DNA of 57,182 nt from contig CAMCBT010000008.1 of the NCBI GenBank assembly GCA_945873115.1, positions 1 to 57,182 on the forward strand. Direction: 5' to 3'. A program made the position numbers and the translations under genes. The stretch is from an uncultured Mitsuokella sp. (GTDB taxonomy: Bacteria > Bacillota > Negativicutes > Selenomonadales > Selenomonadaceae). The notes below the pieces were generated by a model. It was not told the origin of the DNA and made no database searches. It saw only the letters and a list, made by a program, of their open reading frames with translations. Below, in pieces: positions 16,901 through 25,551 of this stretch (the first letter of the stretch is position 1; each line of letters begins with the position of its first letter).

Positions 16901-19900
16901 TTGTACAGCAAGGTAGATACGAACCTGAACTTTGTGGAGCGGGAGAAGGAAACCCTCGCCTTTTGGAAAAAGGAGCATATCGCCCAGAAGGCCATCGACC
17001 AGCGGAAGGGCGCGGATACCTTCACCTTCTACGACGGCCCCCCGACGGCTAACGGCAAGCCCCATATCGGCCACGTGCTGACCCGCGTCATCAAGGACAT
17101 GTTGCCTCGCTACCAGTCCATGAAGGGGAAGGACGTGCTCCGTAAGGCGGGCTGGGACACCCATGGCCTCCCGGTGGAGCTGGAGGTGGAGAAGGCCATC
17201 GGCATCAATGGGAAGGAGCAGATTGAAAAATACGGCATCGAGCCCTTCATCAAGAAGTGTCGGGAGTCCGTCTGGAAGTACAAGGGCATGTGGGAGGAGT
17301 TCTCCGACGTGGTGGGCTTCTGGGCCGACATGGAGCACCCCTACATCACCTATGAGAACGACTTCATCGAGTCCGAGTGGTGGGCTCTGAAGAAAATCTG
17401 GGAGAAAAAGCTCCTCTACAAGGGCTACAAGGTGGTTCCCTACTGCCCCCGCTGCGGTACGCCCCTTTCCTCCCACGAGGTGGCCCAGGGCTACAAGGAC
17501 GTGACGGAGCGCTCCGCCATGGTGAAGTTCAAGGTGAAGGGGGAGGACGCCTACTTCCTGGCCTGGACGACGACCCCCTGGACGCTGCCCTCGAACCTGG
17601 CCCTCTGCGTCAATCCGGAGGTGGAGTATGTCAAACTCCGGGTGGACGGCACGGTGTACTATCTCGCCGATGCGCTGGTGGACAGCGTCTTTGAGGGCGT
17701 GGAGGGGGTCCGGGAGGTGCTGGGCCGCTGCAAGGGCAAGGATCTGGAGTATCGGGAGTACGAGCCCCTCTTCCCCTATGCGGTGGATAAGCTCAAGGGC
17801 AAGAAGGCCTTCATCGTCACCTGCGACGACTACGTCACCACGGAGGACGGCACGGGCATCGTCCACATGGCACCGGCCTTCGGCGAGGACGATAACCGGG
17901 TCTGCACCCGCTACGATGTTGCCTTTGTCAACTTCGTCAACACCCGGGGCGAGCTCACGGAGGATACGGACTGGCCCGGCATCTTCGTCAAGAAGGCGGA
18001 TCCCATGATCCTCGACCGCCTGGAGAAGGACGGCAAGCTCTTCAAGGCACCGGAATTCACCCATAGCTATCCCCACTGCTGGCGCTGCGATACGCCGCTC
18101 CTCTACTACGCCCGGGAGTCCTGGTTCGTCAAGATGACGGCGGTGAAGGACGAGCTGGTGGCCAACAACAACACGGTGAACTGGATCCCAAAGTCCATCG
18201 GCGAGGGCCGCTTCGGCAACTGGATCGAGCATGTGCAGGACTGGGGCATCAGCCGCAACCGCTACTGGGGCACGCCACTCAACATCTGGGAATGCGAGGA
18301 TTCCCACTGCGGCCATCAGCACGCTATCGGCTCCATCGAGGAGCTGAAGTCCATGAGTGACGACTGCCCGGAGGACATCGAGCTCCATCGCCCCTACATC
18401 GACAAGGTCACGGTGAAGTGCCCCGAGTGCGGCGGAAGGATGCACCGGGTCTCGGAGGTCATCGACTGCTGGTTCGACTCCGGCTCCATGCCCTTTGCCC
18501 AGTGGCACTATCCCTTTGAGAACAAGGATATCTTCGAGAAGCGCTTCCCGGCGGACTTCATCTCCGAAGCGGTGGATCAGACGCGCGGATGGTTCTACTC
18601 CCTCATTGCCATTTCCACACTCCTCTTCCATCGGGCGCCCTATAAGAATGTCATCGTGCTGGGCCATGTCCAGGACAAGGACGGCCGGAAGATGAGCAAG
18701 TCGAAGGGCAATGCCGTCGACCCCATGGAGGCCCTGACGAAGCACGGCGCCGATGCCATCCGCTGGTACTTCTACGAAAACAGTGCGCCCTGGCTGCCGA
18801 ACCGCTTCCATGACGACGCGGTGCAGGAGGGGGCCCGGAAGTTCATGGGAACTCTCTGGAACACCTACGCCTTCTTCGTCCTCTATGCCAATATCGACAA
18901 CTTCGACGCCACGAAGTACACCCTGGATTATGGGAAGCTGCCGGTCATGGACAAGTGGTGCCTGTCGCGCCTCGAGACCATGGTGAAGTCCGTGGATACG
19001 AATCTTACGAATTACCGGGTGACGGAGGCGGCGAAAGCGCTTCAGACCTTTGTGGATGAGCTCTCCAACTGGTATGTCCGCCGCAGCCGCTCCCGCTTCT
19101 GGGCCAAGGGCATGGAGGAGGACAAGGTAAACGCCTACATGACCCTCTATACGGCCCTGGTCACCACGGCAAAGGCTGCAGCTCCCATGGTGCCCTTCAT
19201 CACCGAGTCCATCTACCGCAACCTCGTCTGCTCCATCGACAAGAACGCGCCGGAGTCCGTCCATCTCACGGACTTCCCCAAGGTGCACGAGGACTGGATC
19301 GACACGGAGCTGGAGGAAAATATGGGCGAGGTCCAGGGCATCGTGGTGCTGGGCCGCGCTGCCCGCAACGAGGCGAACATCAAGAACCGCCAGCCCGTGG
19401 GGCACATGTTCGTCAAGGCGCCGAAGGTGCTGCCGGACTTCTACCGGGAAATCGTCGAGGAGGAGCTCAATGTCAAGAAGGTCGTCTTCAAGGACGATAT
19501 GGAGGAGTATGTGACCTACCATGTGAAGCCGGAGTTCCGGGTCCTGGGCCCGAAGGTCGGAAAGCAGATGGGCGCTGTCCAGAAGGCCCTGAAGGCTCTG
19601 AAGGGCCACGAGGCGAAGGAAGCCCTCGAAAAGACCGGGGAGTTGAAGCTCGCCCTCGAGGGCGGCGAGGTCGTCCTCACGAAGGAGGATGTGGACATCG
19701 TCATGAGCCAGGCGGAGGGCTATGCCTGCCAGCGCTACGGCGAGGTGACGATTGCTCTCGAGACCACCCTGTCCCCGGAGCTTATCGAGGAGGGCTTTGT
19801 CCGGGAAATCATCAGCAAGGTTCAGACCATGCGGAAGGAAAATGGCTTCGAGGTCACGGACCATATCCGGCTGGCCCTGAAGGGGAACGAGAAGCTCGCC

Positions 19901-20032
19901 GCTATCGTGAAGAAGAACGAGGACTTCGTCAAGGGCGTGACGCTGGCGGACAGTATCGCCTACGACACTACGGCGGGCTTTGAGAAGGAATGGAACATCA
20001 ACGGGGATCCGGTGACCCTCTCCATCCGGTAA
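16901..20032 (+). CDS. ileS: Isoleucyl-tRNA synthetase, long (type 2) form
   Basis: IleRS charges tRNA-Ile in the cytoplasm. It has GPPTANGKPHIGHVL (HIGH motif) near residue 50, a CP1 editing domain with TTTPWTLPSNLAL, a WCR..CP zinc-like insertion, the KMSKSKGN loop and a long C-terminal tRNA-binding region. Its 1043 residues and motif wording fit the type 2 (eukaryote-like) bacterial group, which is often less sensitive to mupirocin. The start is TTG 16901, preceded by AGGAGGAG at 16888-16895. The GTG at 16868 would lie inside the T-box terminator stem and is rejected. Confidence 0.96.
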   Translation: MYSKVDTNLNFVEREKETLAFWKKEHIAQKAIDQRKGADTFTFYDGPPTANGKPHIGHVLTRVIKDMLPRYQSMKGKDVLRKAGWDTHGLPVELEVEKAIGINGKEQIEKYGIEPFIKKCRESVWKYKGMWEEFSDVVGFWADMEHPYITYENDFIESEWWALKKIWEKKLLYKGYKVVPYCPRCGTPLSSHEVAQGYKDVTERSAMVKFKVKGEDAYFLAWTTTPWTLPSNLALCVNPEVEYVKLRVDGTVYYLADALVDSVFEGVEGVREVLGRCKGKDLEYREYEPLFPYAVDKLKGKKAFIVTCDDYVTTEDGTGIVHMAPAFGEDDNRVCTRYDVAFVNFVNTRGELTEDTDWPGIFVKKADPMILDRLEKDGKLFKAPEFTHSYPHCWRCDTPLLYYARESWFVKMTAVKDELVANNNTVNWIPKSIGEGRFGNWIEHVQDWGISRNRYWGTPLNIWECEDSHCGHQHAIGSIEELKSMSDDCPEDIELHRPYIDKVTVKCPECGGRMHRVSEVIDCWFDSGSMPFAQWHYPFENKDIFEKRFPADFISEAVDQTRGWFYSLIAISTLLFHRAPYKNVIVLGHVQDKDGRKMSKSKGNAVDPMEALTKHGADAIRWYFYENSAPWLPNRFHDDAVQEGARKFMGTLWNTYAFFVLYANIDNFDATKYTLDYGKLPVMDKWCLSRLETMVKSVDTNLTNYRVTEAAKALQTFVDELSNWYVRRSRSRFWAKGMEEDKVNAYMTLYTALVTTAKAAAPMVPFITESIYRNLVCSIDKNAPESVHLTDFPKVHEDWIDTELEENMGEVQGIVVLGRAARNEANIKNRQPVGHMFVKAPKVLPDFYREIVEEELNVKKVVFKDDMEEYVTYHVKPEFRVLGPKVGKQMGAVQKALKALKGHEAKEALEKTGELKLALEGGEVVLTKEDVDIVMSQAEGYACQRYGEVTIALETTLSPELIEEGFVREIISKVQTMRKENGFEVTDHIRLALKGNEKLAAIVKKNEDFVKGVTLADSIAYDTTAGFEKEWNINGDPVTLSIR

Positions 20033-20057
20033 AACCTTGTGACCAAAGCACGGAGCG

Positions 20058-20100
20058 GCCTCGAAATGTGGCGTATACTAAATTTGTCACGCCTCGAGGC
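20058..20100 (+). promoter_or_regulatory. Possible promoter and operator of the CsoR-like gene
   Basis: A TATACT (-10-like) at 20074-20079 is flanked by GCCTCGA/TCGAGGC arms and by GGCGT/ACGCC inside them. The right arm includes the perfect palindrome GCCTCGAGGC at 20091-20100. No good -35 box is seen. Such symmetry could serve autoregulation. Confidence 0.35.
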
Positions 20101-20128
20101 GCAGGCGTAAAGCGATAGGAGGTGTCCT

Positions 20129-20470
20129 GTGGAAGACGCAAGGGCAACGGAACCGGTGCACACCCATACCCACGTGCGGCCCGATGGCACGGTGGTGACC
20201 CATAGCCACACCCATACCCAGACAAAGGCGGTGCTCAACCGCATGGCGCGTCTCATCGGCCATCTGGAGTCCATAAAGCGCATGATAGAAAATGGCCGGG
20301 ACTGCAGCGAGGTGCTGGTACAGCTGGCTGCGGTGGACAGTGCCATAAAGGGCGTGAGCCGGGTCATATTGAAGGATCATCTGGAGCACTGCATCATCGA
20401 GGCGGTGCAGGATGGGGACAAGGACGCACTGGAGCAGGTGCGCCACGCCATCGACCAGTTCATGAAATAA
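20129..20470 (+). CDS. CsoR/RcnR-family metal-sensing repressor with His-rich N-terminus
   Basis: CsoR-family proteins are all-helical DNA-binding repressors released by metal ions. The C-terminal ~80 residues match the family, and the Cu(I)-type ligand set is present: Cys59 (GRDCSEV), His84 and Cys88 (KDHLEHC). The first ~30 residues are an extension with seven histidines in His-Thr-His-type runs, unusual for the family and likely metal-binding. The GTG start follows AGGAGGT by five bases. No copper or nickel exporter is next to it; a thioesterase follows after 72 bases. Copper is the first guess for the inducer, with nickel or cobalt possible because of the histidines. Confidence 0.87.
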   Translation: MEDARATEPVHTHTHVRPDGTVVTHSHTHTQTKAVLNRMARLIGHLESIKRMIENGRDCSEVLVQLAAVDSAIKGVSRVILKDHLEHCIIEAVQDGDKDALEQVRHAIDQFMK

Positions 20471-20542
20471 GATGTGCAGGAAATGCCGGGACTTGGAAGA
20501 GCTTAGCCTTGGCAGAAGAAAAAGCTTGGGAGGAGAAAGCCT

Positions 20543-21064
20543 ATGCCACAGAATCAGAATAGAATCGTCATCAGCGAGGTCATGATGCCGAGCCAGGCGA
20601 ACCCGAACGGGAATGTCCATGGCGGCGAAATCATGAAAATCATGGACTCGGCCGCCTACGCTGCCGCTCGGAAATACGCCCGGTCTAACGTAGTCACGGC
20701 CCGGGTGGATGAGCTGGAGTTCCACATGCCCATCCTCATCGGAGATCTGGTGACCTGCACGGCGGAAATCGTCTTCGTGGGCCACAGCTCCATGGAGGTG
20801 GCTGTCAACGTGGAGGTGGAGGATCTCGATGAGGAGGGGCGCCCCCAGCGGGCTCTGTCCGCCTACTTCACCATGGTCGCCCTCGACCGGAACTCTCGGC
20901 CGAAGTCGGTGCCGCCCCTCATCCTGGACACGGAGGAGGCCCGCACCGCCTTCGAGGAGGGGCGTCTCCGCTACGAGGCCCACAAGGAGCGCAAGAAGCA
21001 GCAGCGCGAGGCGGCAAAGCGCCGCGCTGACGCCAAGAAGACGCTCCGGGAGCCGGAAAACTGA
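20543..21064 (+). CDS. Acyl-CoA thioesterase (hotdog fold, YciA/BACH type)
   Basis: This 173-residue protein carries the hotdog-fold thioesterase signature: PSQANPNGNVHGGEIMKIMD with the catalytic Asp region, then ARVDELEFHMPILIGD and YFTMVALD. It hydrolyses acyl-CoA to free acid and CoA; the chain length preferred is unknown. The last ~40 residues are a highly charged Lys/Arg/Glu tail beyond the usual domain, possibly a coiled coil or nucleic-acid-contacting tail. A ribosome binding site (GGGAGGAG) precedes the ATG, and a long hairpin terminator follows. Confidence 0.9.
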   Translation: MPQNQNRIVISEVMMPSQANPNGNVHGGEIMKIMDSAAYAAARKYARSNVVTARVDELEFHMPILIGDLVTCTAEIVFVGHSSMEVAVNVEVEDLDEEGRPQRALSAYFTMVALDRNSRPKSVPPLILDTEEARTAFEEGRLRYEAHKERKKQQREAAKRRADAKKTLREPEN

Positions 21065-21073
21065 ACACAAGAA

Positions 21074-21127
21074 AAGCGGACTGTCGCTTCAAGGACATAA
21101 GATTCCTTTGAGCGGCAGTCCGCTTTT
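21074..21127 (+). terminator. Terminator after the thioesterase gene
   Basis: A long imperfect stem (AGCGGACTG...CAGTCCGCT outer, AAGGA...TCCTT inner) is followed by six T. The A-run before it may make it bidirectional. Confidence 0.92.
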
Positions 21128-21203
21128 TTGACAAAATCAGCCCCGGGAAAAGGCCTGAAGGGCCGCCTCATATTGTCGGATTCCTGCCGGATGCCCATAA
21201 ATA

Positions 21204-21212
21204 TGGTATACT
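21204..21212 (+). promoter_or_regulatory. Extended -10 promoter ahead of sbcD
   Basis: TGGTATACT combines TGn with a TATACT box about 30 bases before the sbcD ATG. The -35 region is poor. Confidence 0.5.
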
Positions 21213-21242
21213 GGAGGGAGAAATCGACTAGGAGGCGGTGCA

Positions 21243-22424
21243 ATGCGATTTATTCATACGGCGGACTGGCATCTGGGGAAGCTTTTCGGCCAGCGGACCA
21301 TGACGGAGGATCAGGCCTATGTATTGGAGCAGATGGTGGCGGCTGTGAAGGAGTTTTCTGTGGAGGCTGTCGTCATCGCGGGGGATATCTATGACAGGAG
21401 CGTGCCGCCGGCGGAGGCGGTGGAGCTCTTCAGCAGCCTGCTTTCGAAAATCCGGGAGGCGGGAGCCAGCGTGCTCTTTATCGCCGGGAACCACGACAGC
21501 GGCCGTCGCCTTTCCTTTGGGGAGGGGGTGCTCGATGAGGCGGGGATTTATGTGCGGGGACGACTGACGGAGGATTTGTCGCCGGTCATCCTCCCAAGCA
21601 GCACGGGCTCTGTGGCGTTCTCCCTCCTTCCCTACTTTGACCCCTACGATGTGCGAGAGGTCTTCGACATCGAGGAGCGGCTGAGCTTTGACGATGCGGC
21701 GGAAATTGTGCTGGAGCGAGCCCGGGCAGCGCTTCCCGAGGGGATGCCCAGCGTCGCCGTGGCCCATGCCTTTCTCGCGGGGGGAGAGAAGACGGAGTCC
21801 GTGCGAGCGCTCTCCGTGGGCGGCAGCGACCAGATTGCCTATACCCACTTCTCTGGCTATGACTACACGGCCCTCGGCCATCTCCACGGGCCCTGGCGGG
21901 CGGGGACCGATACGATCCGCTACAGCGGCTCGCCCCTTTGCTATTCCTTTGACGAGGTGAAGCAGAAAAAGGGCTTTTACCTCGTGGATATGGACGAAAA
22001 GGGGAAGGTAAAGCAGGAGTTCCACCCGCTCACACCCCGCCACGCCGTCCGCATTGTGGAGGGGACACTGGAGGAGCTCCGAGCGGGAAGTGACCCGCTG
22101 CCGAAGGAGGACTATTGCCTTATCCGGCTGCTGGATAGGGAGCGGCCCCTGGGTGCCCGGGAGAAGCTCCAGGCGGTCTATGCAAATATTTTTGGCTTTG
22201 AGTACCCGAACCTCGTGGCCCGGCAGGAGCCGGTCGAGGGCAGGCGCGAGGCGCGGGAGGGCGTGAGCGACGCGGAGCAGTTCGCTGACTTCTACCGGGA
22301 GATGACGGGAAAGCCCATGACAGAGGAGCAGAGCAGCTATCTCGCGGCGCTTCTTGAGGAGCTGGCCCGGGAGGAGCGGACGGAGTCGTCTGTGAAAGGA
22401 AATGGACAGGAGGGGAAAGCATGA
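21243..22424 (+). CDS. sbcD: Exonuclease subunit SbcD (Mre11 homologue)
   Basis: SbcD is the Mn-dependent nuclease of the SbcCD complex, which opens DNA hairpins and trims blocked ends. All phosphoesterase motifs are visible: the HTADWHLGK start, GDIYDR, AGNHDSGRR, then VAHAFLAGG and TALGHLHGP further on. It is 393 residues long, as usual. The ATG follows AGGAGG by six bases. The stop overlaps sbcC by four bases (ATGA), so the two subunits are made together. Confidence 0.96.
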   Translation: MRFIHTADWHLGKLFGQRTMTEDQAYVLEQMVAAVKEFSVEAVVIAGDIYDRSVPPAEAVELFSSLLSKIREAGASVLFIAGNHDSGRRLSFGEGVLDEAGIYVRGRLTEDLSPVILPSSTGSVAFSLLPYFDPYDVREVFDIEERLSFDDAAEIVLERARAALPEGMPSVAVAHAFLAGGEKTESVRALSVGGSDQIAYTHFSGYDYTALGHLHGPWRAGTDTIRYSGSPLCYSFDEVKQKKGFYLVDMDEKGKVKQEFHPLTPRHAVRIVEGTLEELRAGSDPLPKEDYCLIRLLDRERPLGAREKLQAVYANIFGFEYPNLVARQEPVEGRREAREGVSDAEQFADFYREMTGKPMTEEQSSYLAALLEELAREERTESSVKGNGQEGKA

Positions 22425-25400
22425 GACCGCTGCAGCTGCGTTTTTTTGGAATCGGCTCCTATGCGGGCAAGCAGGAGCTGGATTTCGAGCACTCCCTGTC
22501 GAAGGGCGGGCTCTTCCTCATCCACGGGGCCACGGGCGCCGGCAAGACGACGATACTTGACGCTATCACCTTCGCCCTCTACGGGGAGGCCAGCGGGGAG
22601 AACCGCAAGAGCGGCAAATCCTTTCGCGCAGACCTTGCGCCGGCCGATGAGCCCTCCTGGGCGGAGCTCGCCTTTGCCCTGGGCACGGAGAAATATCGGG
22701 TCTATCGCTCCCTGGACCTGCGGGTGGAGGGGCGCAAGACGCCTATCTCCGGCAAGGCCGTTCTTTACCGTGTGACGGAGGACGGCGAGGAGGTCGTCGA
22801 GAAGAAGAAGAGCCTCGTGACCCAGGCGGTCACGGACCGCATCGGCATCAACCATGAGCAGTTCTGCCAGATCGTGCTGCTGCCCCAGGGAGATTTCCAG
22901 ACCTTCCTCATGGCGAACTCCAAGGAGCGCAGCCTCATCCTCCAGAAGCTCTTCCGCACGGAGCGTTTCAGCCAGATCGAGCAGAGGCTGAAGGACAGGG
23001 CGAGCGTCCTCGAAAAGCAGGCAAAGGAGCTCCTCGGAAAGGAGCAGGTGCTCCTTGATCAGGTAGCCTGCGAGAGTAGGGAGGAGCTCGCGGCGCGGAT
23101 CCGCGAGGGAGAGGCGGAGACGGAGGGCCTTGCCCTCCGGGTCACGGCGGCTCAGAAGGCAAGTGACGAGGCGCAAAAGGCCTACGTGGCGGGGCAGGAG
23201 ACGGCAAAACAGTTCAAAACGCTTGCCCTGCGGGAAAAGGAGCTGGCAGAAAAGCGGGCCAAGCTGCCAATCCAGCAGGCATTTCGCGAAAAGCTCGCCG
23301 AGGCGAAGAAGGCAATCCTTCCCCTGGAGCGGGAAAAACAGGCGAAAGAGCGAGAGCATGAGGCAGTCCTGCGCCAGAAGGAGGCAGAGGCTGTGCGCGC
23401 GGCTCACAAGGCCGCCCAGAGGGGCGAGGCTCAGGCCAGAAAAGCTCTGGCGAAGGAGGAGGCCCGGGAGCCGGAGCGCAGAGCCCTGCAGGAGGAAAGG
23501 ACCTGGCTGGAGCAGCTCCGCACGACGGCCGAAGCCTACGGCAAGGCCCAAGAGGAGGCGGCCAAAAGCAAGGCAGCGCGTGATCGTACTGAGACGGAGG
23601 CCGCAGCTCTCGCGAAGAAGCTCGCGGAGGCGGAGACTGCCGAAAAGGCCGAGGAGCAGCGGGAGGCGGAGCTCTCCGGAGCGCCGGAAAGCCTGCTGCG
23701 CCTGGAGACGGCCCTCGAGAGCCTCCGGCAAAAGGCAAAGCAGGCGGAGAAAATCAAGTCATTGCAGGAGGAATGTAAAAAGGCGGAAAAAGCCTGTCAG
23801 GAGAAAAAGGAGAGTGCAGAGGCGGCAGGAAAGACGGGCGAGGATCTGGCCCGGCACGCTGCCCGTCTCCGGGAACTCTATCGCCTGAGCACCGCCTTTT
23901 CCCTAGCGGAGGGGCTCGAGGAGGGGGATCCCTGCCCCGTCTGTGGCTCCACCCACCATCCAAGGCTCGCCGTGCGGGAGGAGCTCGTGCCGACCCGGGA
24001 GGAGCTGAAGCAGGCGGAAGGGGAGGCTGAGGCCCACCAGAAGGCAGCGGCGAAGGCCAAAGAAGAGGCCGTCAAGGCGGAAGGTGCTCTCCAGTCCGCA
24101 AAGCGGCTCCTCACCGATGCCACTGCCTCCTGGGAGCCGTTGGATTCCCTCGAGGCGGAGCACTGGGTCGCCTTGCAAAAGGAGACAAAGGCCCAGCGGG
24201 ACGAGGCGAAGCGCTCTGCCGAGGAGCTTCGAGCCATTCAGGCGAAGCGCTCTGAGGCTAGGCAGGCGCGGGAGGCACTCACGGCAGAGGCGAAGGCAGC
24301 GCAGCAGGCTCTGCAGGAGGCGCGTTCTGCCGAGGGGGCGGCCCAGGGACGGTTGGCAGAGATGGAGAAGAATCTTCCAGAGGACCTGCGGGCGGCCGGC
24401 GTGCTCGCCGAAAGGCTCGCAAAGGTCACAGCATCCCTTGCCACAGCCGAGACACAGCTGAAGAAATGCCAGGAGGCCTCCCAGCAGGCGGAAAGGCTCT
24501 CCACCGAGAAGGCCACCCAGCTGGAGCGGGCCGAGGCGGAGCAGAAGGCGGCAGAGCTGCGGGCAGTGGAAGCAGGAAAAGACTTCATCGAGTCCCTGGC
24601 GGCCTCGGGCCTCTCCCGGGAGGCCTATGAGGCGACTGCGACGGATCCCCGGTGGAGCACCAGCGCCCATCGCGAAAGGGTCGAAAAGCGTATCCGGGAG
24701 TTTGACGAGGAGCTGGCGGCGCTGGAGCGGTCGGCAAAGGATGCCCGAGAGGCGGTCGCGGGGAAAGCCCAGCCGGATCTCGATGCCCAAAGGGAGGCGG
24801 CAGAGGCGGCCGGTGCGGCGCTCCTCGCTGCCTCCGCCGAGAAATCCCGGGTGGAGACGGTCATCAAGCAGCAGAGGGCCATCGATGGGCAGCTGGCGAA
24901 GAATCAGAAGGCCCACGAAGCCCTCGACAGGGAGTACCGCCTGGCCTCGAGCCTTGCCACTGTGGCGGCGGGCACCATCGGCATGCACTTCCAGACCTAT
25001 GTCCAGAGGGCCATCTTCTACGAGGTCATGGACGCGGCGAACCGCCGCCTCTCGGTCATGAGCCGCCAGCGGTTCCAGCTGGTCATGGGGAATACGGGCC
25101 AGGATGGCGGCCGGGGCTGGGAGGGACTGGAACTCGCCGTCCTCGACGCGGACACCGGGAGGGCCCGGAGCGTCCGCTCCCTCTCCGGCGGCGAGGGCTT
25201 TCTGGCATCCCTCTCTCTGGCACTGGGGCTCTCGGATGTGGTCCAGGAGCACGCGGGGGGCGTCCGGCTCGACACCATGTTCATCGATGAGGGCTTTGGC
25301 TCCCTCGATGTGGAGGTGCTGGACACGGCCCTCGATGCCCTGACCCAGCTGCAGCAGGAGGGGGACAGGCTCGTGGGTATCATCTCCCATGTGACGGAGC

Positions 25401-25489
25401 TGGAGGCCCGCATCCCCGCCCGCCTGGAGGTCACCCGCAATGAAAGCGGAAGTCACGCCCATTTCGAAATGGGGATTCTGGAAAGCTAG
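22421..25489 (+). CDS. sbcC: Exonuclease subunit SbcC (Rad50 homologue)
   Basis: SbcC is the SMC-like ATPase partner of SbcD. The N-terminal ATPase half has the Walker A loop GATGAGKTT at residues 36-44 and the Q-loop segment QIVLLPQGDF. Two long Glu/Ala/Lys-rich coiled coils (residues ~190-490 and ~530-830) flank the zinc hook CPVCGSTHHP at 505-514. The C-terminal half has the signature RSLSGGEGFLASLSLALGLS and Walker B MFIDEGFGSLD. The 1022 residues are full length. The coils are unusually Ala-rich, which fits the GC-rich genome. Confidence 0.96.
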   Translation: MRPLQLRFFGIGSYAGKQELDFEHSLSKGGLFLIHGATGAGKTTILDAITFALYGEASGENRKSGKSFRADLAPADEPSWAELAFALGTEKYRVYRSLDLRVEGRKTPISGKAVLYRVTEDGEEVVEKKKSLVTQAVTDRIGINHEQFCQIVLLPQGDFQTFLMANSKERSLILQKLFRTERFSQIEQRLKDRASVLEKQAKELLGKEQVLLDQVACESREELAARIREGEAETEGLALRVTAAQKASDEAQKAYVAGQETAKQFKTLALREKELAEKRAKLPIQQAFREKLAEAKKAILPLEREKQAKEREHEAVLRQKEAEAVRAAHKAAQRGEAQARKALAKEEAREPERRALQEERTWLEQLRTTAEAYGKAQEEAAKSKAARDRTETEAAALAKKLAEAETAEKAEEQREAELSGAPESLLRLETALESLRQKAKQAEKIKSLQEECKKAEKACQEKKESAEAAGKTGEDLARHAARLRELYRLSTAFSLAEGLEEGDPCPVCGSTHHPRLAVREELVPTREELKQAEGEAEAHQKAAAKAKEEAVKAEGALQSAKRLLTDATASWEPLDSLEAEHWVALQKETKAQRDEAKRSAEELRAIQAKRSEARQAREALTAEAKAAQQALQEARSAEGAAQGRLAEMEKNLPEDLRAAGVLAERLAKVTASLATAETQLKKCQEASQQAERLSTEKATQLERAEAEQKAAELRAVEAGKDFIESLAASGLSREAYEATATDPRWSTSAHRERVEKRIREFDEELAALERSAKDAREAVAGKAQPDLDAQREAAEAAGAALLAASAEKSRVETVIKQQRAIDGQLAKNQKAHEALDREYRLASSLATVAAGTIGMHFQTYVQRAIFYEVMDAANRRLSVMSRQRFQLVMGNTGQDGGRGWEGLELAVLDADTGRARSVRSLSGGEGFLASLSLALGLSDVVQEHAGGVRLDTMFIDEGFGSLDVEVLDTALDALTQLQQEGDRLVGIISHVTELEARIPARLEVTRNESGSHAHFEMGILES

Positions 25490-25497
25490 GGAATGCG

Positions 25498-25547
25498 AAA
25501 AAGCCTGTGCAACTCGCTGGATGAGCGAATGGCGCAGGCTTTTTTTT
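25498..25547. terminator. Bidirectional terminator between sbcC and the convergent transferase gene
   Basis: An AGCCTGTGC/GCGCAGGCT stem with an inner TCGCT/AGCGA helix is bounded by an A-run and eight T. It can serve both converging genes. Confidence 0.9.
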
Positions 25548-25551
25548 GGAT

